Shown here: piece after piece, positions 49,526 through 63,143 of the stretch
Position numbering within the stretch: the stretch's first letter is position 1
Layout of the letters: each line of letters starts with the position of its first letter
Assembly (NCBI GenBank): GCA_028829895.1
Contig: CM054181.1
Coordinates: 114,629,360-114,693,359 of the forward strand
Reading direction: 5' to 3'
Length of the DNA: 64,000 nucleotides
From: Sinotaia quadrata
Lineage: Eukaryota > Mollusca > Gastropoda > Architaenioglossa > Viviparidae
Position numbers and translations under genes: made by a program
The notes under the pieces: generated by a model
Databases searched by the model: none
Told to the model about the DNA's origin: nothing
Seen by the model: only the letters and a program-made list of their open reading frames with translations

Positions 49526-49749
49526 CATTTCGTGTTTGAAGTTTTTTTTTTAAAGTGAATAATTCAATTATGTGGTTTATATGCTGATGTGTGTAAAAAA
49601 TTTACATAATGAATAGTTTACATTTTATATAGATTATTTAAGTATCAACTTGAACTGATGTAGATGGGGGTGGGTGGTGGAGGGAGAGGAAATCTATGAA
49701 TGGTTCTTATTCCAAATCTTGAATACGTGCCAATCTGGATATCTTTTAC

Positions 49750-50215
49750 ATCATCTGAGTGCGTGCCAATCTGTACATCGAGTATATGTATTGTCATCTG
49801 AGTGCGTGCCAATCTGTACATCGAGTATATGTATTGTCATCTGAGTGCGTGACAATCTGTACATGTATTGTCATCCGACTGCGTACCAATCTGGACATCG
49901 AGTACACGTCATCTGAGTGCGTACCAATTTTTTTTCTTTTTTTCGCTGACATTTCCTCAGAAGATGCAAGAAGCTTTTATCTTATTGCGGTCCCCAGAGG
50001 ACTTTATTTCATTATTTGTAGTTTTTTTTCTACTGAGCCATCCATGTGCAATCTGTCTTGCGGCCCTCCACGCAGTATCAGTTGGAAATTTGACCCTCTG
50101 GCCTAAAAGTTTGTGCACCCCATGTACAGTCATCTGAGTGCGTGCCAGTGCGAACGTCTAGTACAATGTATTATCATCCGAATGCGTGCTAATGTGGACA
50201 TCTATAGGGGCCTAA
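49750..50215. repeat. 43-bp minisatellite interrupted by an insertion
   Basis: Core CATCTGAGTGCGTGCCAATC plus TGTACATCGAGTATATGTATTGT; five copies precede and two diverged copies follow an interruption at about 49929-50128. Confidence 0.85.
49929..50128. mobile_element. hAT-like MITE fragment inside the minisatellite
   Basis: The last 75 bases (GCGGCCCTCCACGCAGTATC, then GGAAATTTGACCCTCTGGCC, then TAAAAGTTTGTGCACCCC) have the layout of the terminal part of hAT MITEs. A T-rich stretch marks the other side. It splits copies of the 43-bp repeat. Confidence 0.5.
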
Positions 50216-52199
50216 ATATGTATTGTCAACGATTCTGTCTCGGATCATTTTGCGCATTGCTTCGGCGAACGTCGGCTGAGAGTGTGAACACTACGCTCTG
50301 TATGTGTGAACAGGTGTCAATGGCGAAGCTGTACCTGTTGGAGTGAATGTCGCAATGACCGTACAGCTAGCTATAGCAGAGTATAACAGCTCACTCATTT
50401 CACACGCAGAGCAAGCCTCTTCAGACAGAACGCAGCAAACCTAAACTGCTACCAGTGTTTGCGCAGCAAAATGCGACATTCTCTTGTGTGCGGAGACCGC
50501 GCCATACAGACCCCGGTATTGAACTTATGCGCACTTAAGCGGCTGCAGTGTGAGACCTCTCCCGATCGTATACAGCTGGCCGACTTTTCTGTCGTGTGTA
50601 CCAATGCGAGGGTTCAGGCACTTTGTCGCTGATCTAAACCAAAGAGAATTTGTTAGCACGTGGTGCCGCCGATAGCCCTGGAAGAATAACTGGTGCGAAC
50701 AATGGGTTGTCTTTATCCATCTTTCAGGCCGCCATTATGATTCTCATGTTGATCTAGAGTAGTGTCATTTTACTTCGATAACTTTTCACCCCCAAATATA
50801 GCTTATCTCGCTAGCGGTTATACATGCGTCTTTTCCATTCCCCACCCCACATTCAATTATAATGTATGTTGTCAGTTGTAATAATTTCAAATTCAGTGTG
50901 TATGTAAATGAAATTAAACTGTCCTTTCGAGACACCACCTTAGTCACCTTTTAAAAGAAAGTTCACAAATTTTTAATGTAGAAACATAATCACTGTTAAT
51001 TGTTGGGTCTTCACAAGAATGTAAATAACTAAATAAATATATCTGCATGTGCAAAATTAAATTTAAACTGACCTGTGAAGAGAAGAAAAGAAGTTAACAT
51101 GTATATAGAAATGAAAAGTAAATTGAAAAAGCACAAGAGTTTTACTGCAATGTGGTTAATTTTAAAGCATAAGATAAATAAATAATTTCTTGATTTTTAA
51201 GGACAGAAACAACAGTGTAAAATATTCAAACTGATAACACACACACATAAAGCAATTTATCAATCACACATATTTCATAAGGTATATTTTCTTGGTCCTT
51301 ATAGTCACCTAAATTATACCAATTTGCTTTCTGTCTTAATTATGCAGCACTAACACATTCCATAATGACGTGTTAAAGTACAAATACACAAGAAAAATCA
51401 CACACCAGCAATCACAACAGCCAAGATGTGTCAGTATTTTCATTTATGTGCTAATTCATCACCCCACAATAAAACCAGACAGTGGTGGTCTTATGCCATT
51501 TCATCAGCAATTTTATTTGACCAGGACAGAAACAAACTAGCAATATTGTGTTAAAGGCATGATTAGAAAAGCAATATAAACAGAATATAGCTGTGATGGT
51601 GCTCATGTAAGAGAAATAAAGATACTCCTAAGAGGCAATATACAATGGATAAATCAAACTGTGAGGGTGTGAATACAAGCTGGCAACATTAGTGTTTAAT
51701 ATTGTTAAAATAAACAGGAAATCCTTCTGTTTGCATTCATAATTCTTGCATGTTTAGAAGCTTGAACAGCAATTATGCAAAGTTTATGATCATGAATATT
51801 ATTTCATCATACATGTACTTCAAAAAAATATTTTGTTAAGTACTGAAAAATGTAAATTAATCAAAACAATGTGTGTCCTTTAATAATAAATAAAACGAAA
51901 AATATTTTTAGAAATAAACACATCAAGCAATGATAAGACAATAGATCGTAATTATTAACTCATTTGTATCGCTGACAATGAAGATTTTATTATACATGTA
52001 TATTGCATTTTCCCTTTTTAAAAAAATAACAGTTTATAAAATACGATGGCTTAACCTGACACATGGTTAAGACCATACGTTTAAAAGTAAAACTAGTATA
52101 CCATTAAGTAAAATAATTTATTTTTATTATTTTCAGCAAACATTTTCTGATTAATATATAATAAATAAAAACGTGTAACAAAATTATTTTGGAGTAAAG
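50216..52199. other. Spacer without recognisable gene
   Basis: 50220-50700 is distinctly GC- and CpG-richer than the window average and could hold a promoter of an unseen transcript, but no open frame or splice pattern supports a gene. 50900-52199 is AT-rich filler. Confidence 0.4.
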
Positions 52200-52275
52200 C
52201 AGTGCTTCTCGATTGGAGTTGCTCGCACCCCTTAGGGGTGCAAGCAGCTATTGCCGGGGGTGCAAGAATTCGTGG
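52200..52275. mobile_element. Possible hAT-like MITE end
   Basis: CAGTGCTTCTCGATTGGAGT resembles the CAGTGGTTCTCAA-type ends seen elsewhere in this window. It is followed by the palindrome GCACCCCTTAGGGGTGC. The other end was not identified. Confidence 0.4.
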
Positions 52276-52435
52276 AAGAGAAAGGAAAAGTTTCTTTTGT
52301 ACAAAATCTTGGTCTAATTTAACAAGGGGTGAGAGATCAGCTTCATCAGTCCCAGGGGTGTGGGGTGAAAAATGAATCAGGAAGCATTGGAGTAAAGTAA
52401 TATATAAATAAATGGCTGCATATAAATTTAAATGG

Positions 52436-52850
52436 AGGCAGCAACAGTGCCCTCAACAACAACAACCGCAACAACACTGCGGACATCAACAACAACAATG
52501 ACCCTACTACAAACATCAGTACCCCTCTTGGTTTTTTTTTAACCATCCAATGGCCGACATGATTCAATTGCTGCTCGACCATTTGTACTGGCCACCAACG
52601 CCCACCTTCAGACACGGGACAGCCACAACAACAACGACAACGCCATCAGTGAGGAGGTTGAACAACCCGGGCGCATGTACACACTGGGTATAGATCTGGT
52701 GTGTTACTAGCCTGGGCTCTGTAAGACACCCCTCCTCACCATAACACCAGGAATGGCTACAACATCAACGCCACCGCTAGGAACAACAACATCAACTCCA
52801 ACCCACGGATTACCGAGTTTGGAGTCCGCCTTTGCCGGCCAGACATGTTT
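52436..52850. repeat. CAA/CAACAAC-rich low-complexity stretch
   Basis: Repeated ACAACAACAACA and ACATCAACAACAACAATG phrases in GC-richer sequence. Frames across it are low complexity and are not called. Confidence 0.6.
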
Positions 52851-53907
52851 TCGCAACGGGCGCACGCAGCAGAAAGGCACCTCCACCTCCCTCTCTCCCC
52901 CCTACCCAAATGCGAAAGCGGCAGAATAAATGTTTCCCAAAATAAATGAAGTAAAAATAAATAAAAATTTTATTTGGAAAAAAATTACAACATAACTTAC
53001 ACTATGTGATTGTTTAAACAAATTTAAAATAATTTCTTTGAAATAATACTAGAATGATACAAAACAAGCTTTTAGGCTTGCTAATTAAAAATAATTTCAA
53101 TATAAACAATTCAACAGAAAGGACTACCATTCAATTTGATTCTGATTTGTGCTAACAAGTAACATTTTATTAATTTTATGGTATGAGTTAATTAGAAGAA
53201 AAAAATTTCCAATCATTCTGTTTGTTTACAATGTATGCTCATCTTCCATGCTCGTTTGTTTTTTAAATATGGTTATGCTTTCACTAGAGTGATGTGTGTA
53301 AACAAGCTGCAATGTAAGCAAACATCATAGAATGTTATAAATATGTAGCATTTAAAGTGTTTATTTTTTTGTAATGATGATGGAAACTGAACCCAGATCT
53401 TCTCTATCATTATTTAGTCTTATAAATTGCTGGCAGATTTCATCACAAATAGTACTAGCAGTAAATGGTCATAATCCAATGACACAGGTTTACCCTTAAA
53501 CCTTACCCCGCTTTGTTAAAGGAATATTACATGCACTTTGTCACAGTTATATGGAACATGTGTATTACAGATTTCATTTAATATAATGTATTTTATAACA
53601 AGAGCATACAAATACAAAGATCTTGTTATAAATGTAATATTTTCTTAACATCTCTATATCAAATACACACAAGCAAAGTATTTGGGAAATGAAACTATGT
53701 GGACCCCTTTTGATCTACAAAATATTTTACACATGATTCTAACAGATTATTGGTAAATCTAATTTTCTAAATCAACACTAAAAAATACCCAAACACTAAA
53801 GCATATGATGAATCAAAGTAAATTTTCATTACAATTCACATATTTCAAATTATATTACTTTAATAATGTCTGTACATCCCCGGCCAAATAAATATAATCA
53901 CTACTTT

Positions 53908-56900
53908 TCAGTCTCTTCCCATGTCTAGATGTATAAGAATGCTTGACAGCTGTGATGCTAAGGTCGGAGTAGCTGCTACCATAATGCGCCTGCCCATGAG
54001 ATCAACATCTGAACCTGAAACATAATACCAGTAATCATGGCCATGAGATTTTAAAGTTACCTTTCTTTGTAAGAACACACTAACAAATATCCTTAAAACA
54101 TAATAGTGATCTCTTTATCTTTGTAAATATTACCATTTTACAATTAACATGTTATAACTATAATTAATAGTATACAACAAAGTTGACATACAGTCCTTAT
54201 GCACTTGACATAACCTCAGGCAATCACATGAATTACCTGTGGGGTCTTGCACCACAGCTCCAGCTTCATGTGCAATCAACATGCCAGCTGCAAAATCCCA
54301 TATATGAATACCATATTCCACATAAGCATCTCCAGCACCCTGTGCAACTCTGCAAAGGTTGGCTGCAGCAGAGCCATAGCTACGGATCCTGTGAAAGAAC
54401 AGTTCCAAATGAGTGTCACAGGAATACAAGATCAAAGTGATTTAAATTTTTAAAATGTCATATAAATGTAATTGACTTTCTGATTAAACATTAAAAAAAA
54501 AAGTACTTAAAATTATATGATCAAATTCATTTATGTTTAAATCCTAACATGCCTTGCAAAATTGCCATTAGAACCAACCAACATAAATATCCTACTACAG
54601 TGCTCATGAAGTGAAAATATATGTAGTAAAATGAATACAAACCAACTATCTGAGATGTTGACAATTATTATTTAAATGAAAGTTACTGCAATGCTTTAAA
54701 GAAGGATACTAATTTTTGACAGTCAATTTACTGATATTACTAAAGTACTTGTGACGCTACTTAATTCTGATGCTATTAAAGCTTTCTAGAAAAAATCCAG
54801 TCAACAACTGATGGATGGTAATTTGTCAAAACACTAAATGATGATATAAAACTCACCCGTGGGAGGTTGAGACAATACGGTGCATGTTAGTCAGCTTCTT
54901 TTCAACAATGTCTTTATCACGTGAACTTCCACCTTCACATATCACTACTGCTTGTTTAAGCTCTGTAGGACCAAATGATAGGACTTGGTTATTTTTGTTT
55001 TAAATTCTGTTAAATGCTTCCATTACTTAGTTAATACATAACATTATTTTAAATGTGGTCTAATTTAAACAAAATACTGTTGTGAAATGTTTTGATAAAA
55101 AAAACCTTACTAAGCAATAAAAGATTATAAACCAGTTTATTAAAAAATATAAATCAAGAAAAATTCAGGTCAAACATTATAAACAGCAAATAGCAAAATA
55201 ACACTTAATTCACGTGCAATGGCACTGTATTGTTTTGCTCTCCAGGTGCCTACTCTTACTGCAAATTTGTATACATAGGCACACATATAAATTTATATAG
55301 TGTTTAATAAATCATTTGAATAAAGCAGAGATCTTTGAGCACCAAATTTTGTTCAATGACAATCTGGTACTGATTCTGATACAAAGATTACAAAGAGTAT
55401 CACAATGTTAAGTTCCATCTGCCTTTGAATATTTATGGGATAATACCAAAGTTTAGATTTTCAGTCACATATGCTGGTAATCCCCAAGGCTTTTTCTTTA
55501 TTGTTGCTAATTATTGAGCAATCTGATACAAAGACTCCATACTTAATCCATTAGTGTCTCTTTTAAACTCTTCTTTAAACAATAAAGATGGAAAAAGTTA
55601 TTTTCCAGAGGACTTGTGTGTTCAGCAGTAGACCAACCACAGTTTTATCTGACATTATGTGCCTAACTAAGTGCTTAGTATAATTAAACAGAGTTCCTAG
55701 GCAGCATTCACTGCCATTAATCAGTCATCATCACCATCACATGTTCACTTATTGAAAGAGCTCAAGTGATTTAATGTACTGCTAACAGAATCTAGCAAAA
55801 CTCACTCTTCCAATCATATGTTAAGTTTGCTACTGAGAAAATGACTTTAAAATTTGATGTATTTAATCTGAACACAATACTACTGATTTAGCATATTTTA
55901 AAGGCTTATTTCGATGTCTCATTAGTGTTTAAAATCAACACACTTGTGAAATTTAACAAATAGAATTCATTTAATTTTTTCAAATAAAAAACCCAACTGA
56001 CTATTATGAAACTGTCACTTGGTATGAATAATGCACAATCAGAGAAGATGAATTTAACTGCTAGTCTTGAAATAATGATTATGCACCTGTTTGACCACTG
56101 GCATAGAGCCTTTGATTATTGAGGAATGCACCTTGACCTCGCTGAGATGTGTACAACTGGTTTATTACAGGTAGGTAAACAACACCTATGACCACCTGCA
56201 AACATACAATGATAACAGAGAGAAAAGTAACATTAAGGATAATCTGTGTACAGTTTTTGAAGTAAACAAAATCGGTATGTGATGCATACATTTCTGAAGT
56301 AAACACTACTAGTGTGGTGCTTGAAAAACAGTTTTATAATATAAACATGTATGCAACAGTTTATGAAGCAAATGGTAGCAGTGTGTAATATTTGAACCAT
56401 TTCTGTAACATATATGGTTCCAGAGATATGACATTGTACAATGTGTGTATTAACATTTTTGAAAATTTGTTTGTTTGGTGAGGTTTGAGACCTCATATAT
56501 CACTGGCTTTTAGATCAGTGTCTTTGGAAAAAATTGTGCTAAAACTTCTTGGCACTTTATTGTTTTAAATTTAAAAAAATCCATTTTAAGTCACTTATTT
56601 GAATATTATGATGCCCTGAATAAGTACTTTATAAGTGCATCTAGGTAATGAAGATATATGCACATAATTTGTAAAATATAATACATTCTCTTAAAAGAAC
56701 TTCTGCATTTTTATCATTTAGAATATACCCTTCTGTTATAATTTTAACTTTGCCATTTTATTACTGAATATTTTTACTTTTTACAGTGCATCAAAAACAA
56801 ACATTTATTCATCTTGTAAACTGATGATGACTAACTTGTATATTCAAATGATGATATTTCATAAACTGCTTTAGGTTTTCTCTTAGAATGTTGCAAGCAA

Positions 56901-59900
56901 CCTTATATCTAACACTAATACGTAAATACATTTGTTTTACTCTGAATCAAATTTGAAAAATTGGTTGGGACCATCTACTATAATTACCTCACAACCATTA
57001 AGTTCTCAAATGCTGTTTTAAACAAATTCTCTCTTTAATACTCACTTCACCAAACCACTAAGATAGGGTTAACCTGTTTAATTCTGCTTGAGCAGAAGCT
57101 GACAGACTATGTTTCCCCCAATTTTCAAGTACCAAGGGAATTTTTAGCATGTTAAGTCTGAAGCATCTGAATTCATCATCACATCTGACTTAAAAGCCCA
57201 TCGACATGAAATTAGCAGCGATTAAAATTCATTTGTAATTTATATTGTCTGGTTACCTGCAGCTCTGGTCAAATCCTTAGTTTTTTGAGAAAAAGGCCAA
57301 TGTTCTATCTCTAAGCATGCATATGTACTTGGAGATTGAATATTTGCAAACCAAACTAGACTCACTTAAATAAAGGTTTGGCTAAATGGTTAACAGCATA
57401 AAGTGCTACAATAGCTCAGTGCAAGGATTGCAATGTTGGTAAGGGGACACTACTAAACATAGAGTTAAGACAGGTAAGGTTAATTTTAAAGTGGCGAACC
57501 TGAAGTGATCCTAATCTAAGTGTAAAATGATAAAACAGTCTGGGCAAAATATACTTCATTTATTTTTGCCAATTTTCATTTAATATATAATTTTTGAATA
57601 GCTGGAAAAAGAAGCATATTATGATAGCCAAAGTATCAAAGATAATTTTCTAAGGATCTGATTATAATGAATTTTCATCTCATCAGTACTTCATGGATTC
57701 TCTATATTTAGACAAGAACAAACAACCGTGATTGATTTAAGTATTTATCAAAATAATTTGTACAAATAGTTTTTCTTTGTCCTACTGAATTTTCTGACTA
57801 AATACAATTTAGCATATTAGTTACGAGAACATGTTTGAATTGTGTATCCACAAAATATGATTTTGAGTAAAAAAAAAAAGAGTGACCTTTACTTATTGAA
57901 TACTTTCTCTGAAAGCTATGTGATAAATAAATATGAACTGTACAAACAGATTTACCTCTTTATTAATTGCCACTGCAAGAGAGAAGCACACTTCTGGAAT
58001 TCTGCAGTTCAATAACAGCAAAATATATTTTTAATATCAATGCAATTTATTTAATAATTTGTAAAATTAAACCTTTTAAACACAAAGTAAGTGAAAGTAT
58101 GTACATTCCCCAATATGTCTGGTTTTATGAAAATTTAATATTATAAACTATAATTTGTAACCATAAACGTCAATACATGGAATAGCATTTATTACAACCA
58201 GGTTAATGCTCTAATTCATTGTAGCACAATGGTTCTCAAAATAAACCATTTCAATGGAGCAAAATGGCTCATTGACCACCTACCACACATTTCTGCTCTC
58301 TCTCTCTCACACACACCCCTGGCAAAAAATTTAAAAATTCAAATAACAATAGTTTTGATTGTGTATAACCGAAGTGATGACTGATGATTTGTTGGAGAAC
58401 TTCAGTCTCACGCTAGATTTCATTTATCCTGTTCCCTTACCTTTTGTAAAAACTATGTAAAAACAATTACTATTCTTTCTTTCTTGTAAAAATTCCATGC
58501 TATCTATTCTGTGGAAACATTTTGGTGGACCTCAAAGTTTGTCCCATCAAAAAGTACTCACCACGCACAACTTTTACTTAGAGTTTATATTTGGAAAAAA
58601 TGCAAATATAATAAATCTTAATTACTAACATTAGTTCAAAACATTAAGTTTAGCTGCTTTACCTGTGCACAAAGTTAGTGGTGCCATCAATGGGGTCAAT
58701 GATCCAAGTTGGATTATCTGTTAGCTCCAGTTTTTCTCCTGTGCCAGAAGTTGTCTCCTCACCTATACATCTTTACCAAGCCATCAAATAAATAATAATA
58801 ATAAATATTTATTACACTTTAAAATTAAGCTTTAAGTTAAAATTTTATTATTAAAATCTTTTTAAAATACAACTACTGTTTAAAAGAAAAAATAACAAAG
58901 AGTGATAAAATTATTTTATCATGCTCAAATATAAACAAATTATTAAAATTTTTATTTTGAAAGAAAACAGTTAAGATTAAGAATAAGAATGCTTTATAAA
59001 CAATTTATACAACTATTATTATGGTATTAATAGTAATAATACTATTTAGAAAAATTCTATTTTAAACAAGTTTCTTAAAGATCAATTTTAATACTCTGTA
59101 AAATTCTTGCCAGCACAGTTATTAATGAATCTAAAGTTCTATTAGTCTATAGCAAATTAGTGTTAAATTTCTCCAAGATTATATGAACACAAATGATGTC
59201 TAGTAAATATGACAGAAAATTATTACCTCACTACAATTTTTTAAATCTAAAATTTACTCTAAGTCACTTTTGTTTAGTGTGCTTCTTATTGTTTAAAAAG
59301 TTTTATAAACATATACATAAAATATTTATTAAAAAACTTTTGAAACAATAAGAAAAATAATAAGAATTCATATTACTTTATTAGTCTACACATTCCTATT
59401 CTACTAAGTCCATTGAAGCCAACAGAGCACTGCATTTAAAAAATTTTCTTATTTCCTATGGCTGATAGTAGCTGAACATATGTACATAAACTTTGTTTAA
59501 AAACAGATATCTGCACTTTTAATACTAAAACTTTTTCCAAAACCTCTTCTAGTTCTATAGACTAAAAATAACCAGAGTTGATGTAAAAAGACAAACTACT
59601 AGGCCTCAGTTTTAAATACTATTGTAAAAATGAAAAAGAACAATATTTAGTTGATTTTAAAAATAAAATAAAACACCACTTATTTTTATAATAGATTAAA
59701 TGCACACTATGATATAAAAATACCCCAATCTTGTTATTTGCTCTTTAGGTTAAGGGAATCAAGGAAAGTGGTAAAATAAGTGGCTTAACAAAGAAAGTGA
59801 AAAAATAGCTGACTTGTGTGAGGGATATTTCTGTCTTATAAGTGAGAAAGCCAAATTTTCTACTGCTTGATCTGTGACAGTAACCAAGTCTGCAGCACTG

Positions 59901-62900
59901 CTTTTAAAATCAACAGTCTTGTCTTTGATGAATGCCTCACAAATGACCTGAGGAAATAAATACAAATAAACACTTTTGCTTACTTTCATTCTTTACATCA
60001 TGTTTACTTTCTTTCTTGATATCAATATTAAACTTTCTTTCTTTACATCATAAACGTTCTTTCTTTACATCACATTTTAATTTTAAAAAATCAAACTGAC
60101 ATTTTTCATTTTAACGTAAGTTCATAGAGCTGGTCAATCATTAACAGCATTTAAATATACTTTAACCTTTTAGAAATTTTGTATTTATTTAATATAAACA
60201 AAAACGAAAACAACTAAAAGGTAAAACAATCAAATAAACAAAGTACAAAACTCCACAAAATATAAAATAAAATTATTCACACTGCCTATTATTTCCTTCA
60301 AACCCACTTCTCTCTAATCTCTCTATACAGTGGTACCTTGCAGAACGAATGATCTGCATAACGAACGCAACTGCGAATGCCCACGTGACTCACAGAACGA
60401 ACTTGTTTCACATAACGAACCGTACATACGCTGCAAAAACATCGCATTTCCTGTGAAAAAATGGCCGAATCAGGCCACACGTCTTGCATGGCTCAGATGA
60501 AGGCAGGGAGTGTTTGTTCCCTGTTGATTGTCCTTTTTTCCTTGCTTTGATGAACGCCTAACATGTGTGAACGCCTAACATCTTACATCATCAACACCTA
60601 ACATCATACCCTGCTTTGGTGAGTGTCTTTACTAGCGTTTTCCCTCATGAATACTGTTCTGTCTTCATTTTCCTCTAATTTCTTTGATTTTTCACGGCGA
60701 TGTGGAACGGATTGCATGATTTCCTGTAGAAGTCTATGGGATATCGTGTTTCGCATAACGAACACCTTGCATAACAAACGTACTGCTGGAACGAATTGAG
60801 TTCATTATGAGAGGTACCACTGTATATAGTTTTCCAGCTCTATCTGTGTATAATGCGAAAATTCCTTGACCTTCGAGAACTTCGGAGGGTTTTTGAGATG
60901 CTAAAGTGTACTTGATATTCAAGCATGTGGGAGTTTTTTTCACATGGCCAGATTTATGTTGCATTGTCGTGTACAAAGTACTTGTTAAAAAAACTGATGG
61001 TCAAGGTCATTTGCTTGAATTTTCACTCACATCACAATGGGACCTATAACCAAAAACGTGGGAGTTTTTTTTTTAGTGACATGGCCAGCGTTATGTTGCA
61101 TTGTCACATTCATGGGAATGAGAAGAGAGTGAGAGAAGTTTGGAAGAAAGCTTAAAAAGAAGGAAGAGTCATCAGTAGTGCCCCAACTGTCAGCAAGACT
61201 AAGGGATAGATGGATAGACAGATAGATATAAAGATAGAAGTTTGGAAGGAAGAAAGAATATTTGGAAGGAAATTTTGAAGGAAGGAAGTTTGGAAGGAAG
61301 GAACAAAAGGAGGAAGTTTGGAATGAAGTATGGAAGGAAGTTTGGAATGAAGTTTAGAAGGAAGTTTGGAAGGAAGGAAAGAAGGAAGAAAGGGAAAGGG
61401 GGAGGGAAGGAAGAAACAAAGCAAGTTTGGAAGGAAGAAGGAAGAAAGTTTGGAAGGAAGTTTGGAAGTTTGGAAGGAAGGGAGGAAGTTTGGAAGGAAG
61501 GAGGAAGGAAGTAAGTTTGGAAGAAAAGAAGGAAGAGAGGAAGTTTGGAAGGAAGTTTGAAAGGAAAGAAGGAAGTTTGGAAGGAAGTTTAGTAAGGAAG
61601 GAAGGAAGGAGGGAGGGAGAGAGGAAGGTAGGAAGGAAGAAAGTTTTCACATGGCCCGTTTTATGTTGCATTGTCCCATTCATGAAAGAGAGACAACATC
61701 AAAGTACTCATAAAAAAAAATCCCGATGGTCAAGGTCATTTGCTAAATTATGCTTGAATTTTCACTCGCAACTAGACTTATAAAATCAAGCCTTCCAATA
61801 AACAAATTCATTTCTGTTCCTAGCAAAGCATTCATTTTAATTTTCTACCCATCATATGATGGGCAAATATTCTAGTTTTGGTAAGAGTTATGCAGTGTAT
61901 TTTGAATATTTGAACTAAAGTAATAAAATATTATCAAATGCTGTGGCTTCATTCCATTATTAATACAATGTACTAGTTAGTAGTTTGTGTTAAATTATCA
62001 GTTATTATTAATATTAATAATAACATTGAATAGTAGTAAAAAAATTATGTTGGTGATTTACATAAATTAATCTCCAAATTCCTATTAAAACTAATAAGTA
62101 TTATTACACCTACAGAAGATGATAACATCCCTGACAGGGACAGTTCTAATTGTGACATGGTTGTCTAAAAGTAATACTCCTGCTGTATTGTTTTTAATAT
62201 ATTATAATTATTAAAATTTAGTAGTAGTTTCATCTTTAGTAACTCAAACTACCTCAGAAACTTCAGTTAATACTTAATCATAAAGTGTATGGATTAGAAC
62301 TGAGTGATATGTCAGTAAATTTTGACTCAATTTTTACATGGCACAGAAAAGATAGGTTTGAAAGAAAGAGTCATTATTTTGCATAAAATTTCATAGGAAA
62401 TCAGTATCAATACTGAAGCTAAAATTTATCATTGTGTCAGATTTTAAAATATTAAAAGTTCAGAATAGTTGTATCAGTATATGGTCGCATATTGTTTACG
62501 GTACCTTAAAAAAAATGTAACCCAAATAAAATTTTGTCACGAGTCCTAACTTTAATTAATTGCATTTTATTAACCATATTTCTGTGACATTAATTAGGGT
62601 TAATTAATATAATTTTTTTAAAAATGTCTGTGTAACAATAAAGTTAGCTTTACGATTAAAAGGCCTAAATAAAATGTATTTGGGTGAATTAAAAAAACCT
62701 ATTTTCAGTCTTTTAAAACTGTTTAAAAAGTGTTACACATGTATATAAAAGTACGCTTATTAACTGTAAATAAACAATTAGGCCCTATGTCTGATTACAA
62801 TCAACATCTTCACATCTATAATAATAATATATAATTATTCAATCAATAGGGCCTATAAATTATAATGCGTGTGGACGAGATGATATAGATGGGGTAAACC

Positions 62901-63143
62901 TGAGTTTAGCTATATAAATTATCACCTTTGTGATAAAATGCCATTTTATCGTATGAACCCTAACCTCCCTGCCATTTATATTTTTTTTAAACATGCCTTT
63001 TGCTTTCATTAACTCGATTGCTTACGTGTAGCTTAACTCCAGATTTACATATAGATAGTTCTCACCTCGCCAGCCTTTTTGGCCAACTCCAATGCAAATG
63101 AAAAATACTCTTTAAGTACCTCATCAGAAACTTCTAGAGCCAT
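53908..63143 (-). CDS. IMPA1: Inositol monophosphatase (eight exons, 279 aa)
   Basis: Exons in coding order: 63143-63066, 59947-59814, 58770-58663, 58001-57956, 56195-56087, 54962-54857, 54388-54237, 54014-53908 (TGA); all in phase, 840 bases. It hydrolyses inositol monophosphates to free inositol, Mg-dependent and lithium-sensitive in the family. All metal-site motifs are present: GEE (74-76), [14 protein letters not shown] (93-106; D96 and D99 ligate metal) and [10 protein letters not shown] (220-229; D225). [11 protein letters not shown] and KYPSH of the N-terminal half and [11 protein letters not shown] near the end are also family features. Length is within two residues of human IMPA1 as I recall it. 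The first ATG of MALEVSDEV has a strong context (A at -3, G at +4). An in-frame upstream ATG at 63245 would add 34 residues but has C at -3. IMPA1 versus IMPA2 cannot be separated by eye. Confidence 0.95.
60328..60822. mobile_element. Tc1/mariner- or pogo-like MITE, 495 bp
   Basis: It begins CAGTGGTACCT and ends AGGTACCACTG, a perfect 11-bp inverted pair that extends imperfectly through GAACGAA-type motifs. TA flanks both ends (60326-60327 and 60823-60824). The body is full of CATAACGAAC repeats. Non-coding; in the first intron of IMPA. Confidence 0.8.
60938..61775. repeat. Threefold dispersed duplication around a purine array
   Basis: A segment CACATGGCCAGATTTATGTT plus GCATTGTC begins near 60941, recurs near 61080 and again near 61649. 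The first and third copies also share CTGATGGTCAAGGTCATTTG-like and TGAATTTTCACTC text. They bracket the GGAAG array. Confidence 0.75.
61234..61645. repeat. Homopurine GGAAGTTT / GGAAG minisatellite
   Basis: About 400 bases of AGTTTGGAAGGA units, grading into pure GGAAG runs and almost free of cytosine. Long Lys/Gly/Arg frames on one strand and Ser/Phe/Pro/Leu frames on the other are repeat products. In the first intron of IMPA. Confidence 0.9.

Noticed and set aside
52346..52615. 89-codon minus-strand Leu-rich frame
   Set aside because: Lies over CAA-rich low-complexity DNA; the leucines come from the repeat.
57384..57450. tRNA-like or SINE head (TGGCTAAATGG)
   Set aside because: The A-box-like phrase has no convincing B box at the right distance and no cloverleaf.
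61152..61783. Several 90-118-codon frames on both strands
   Set aside because: They are translations of the GGAAGTTT array and change composition only with frame.
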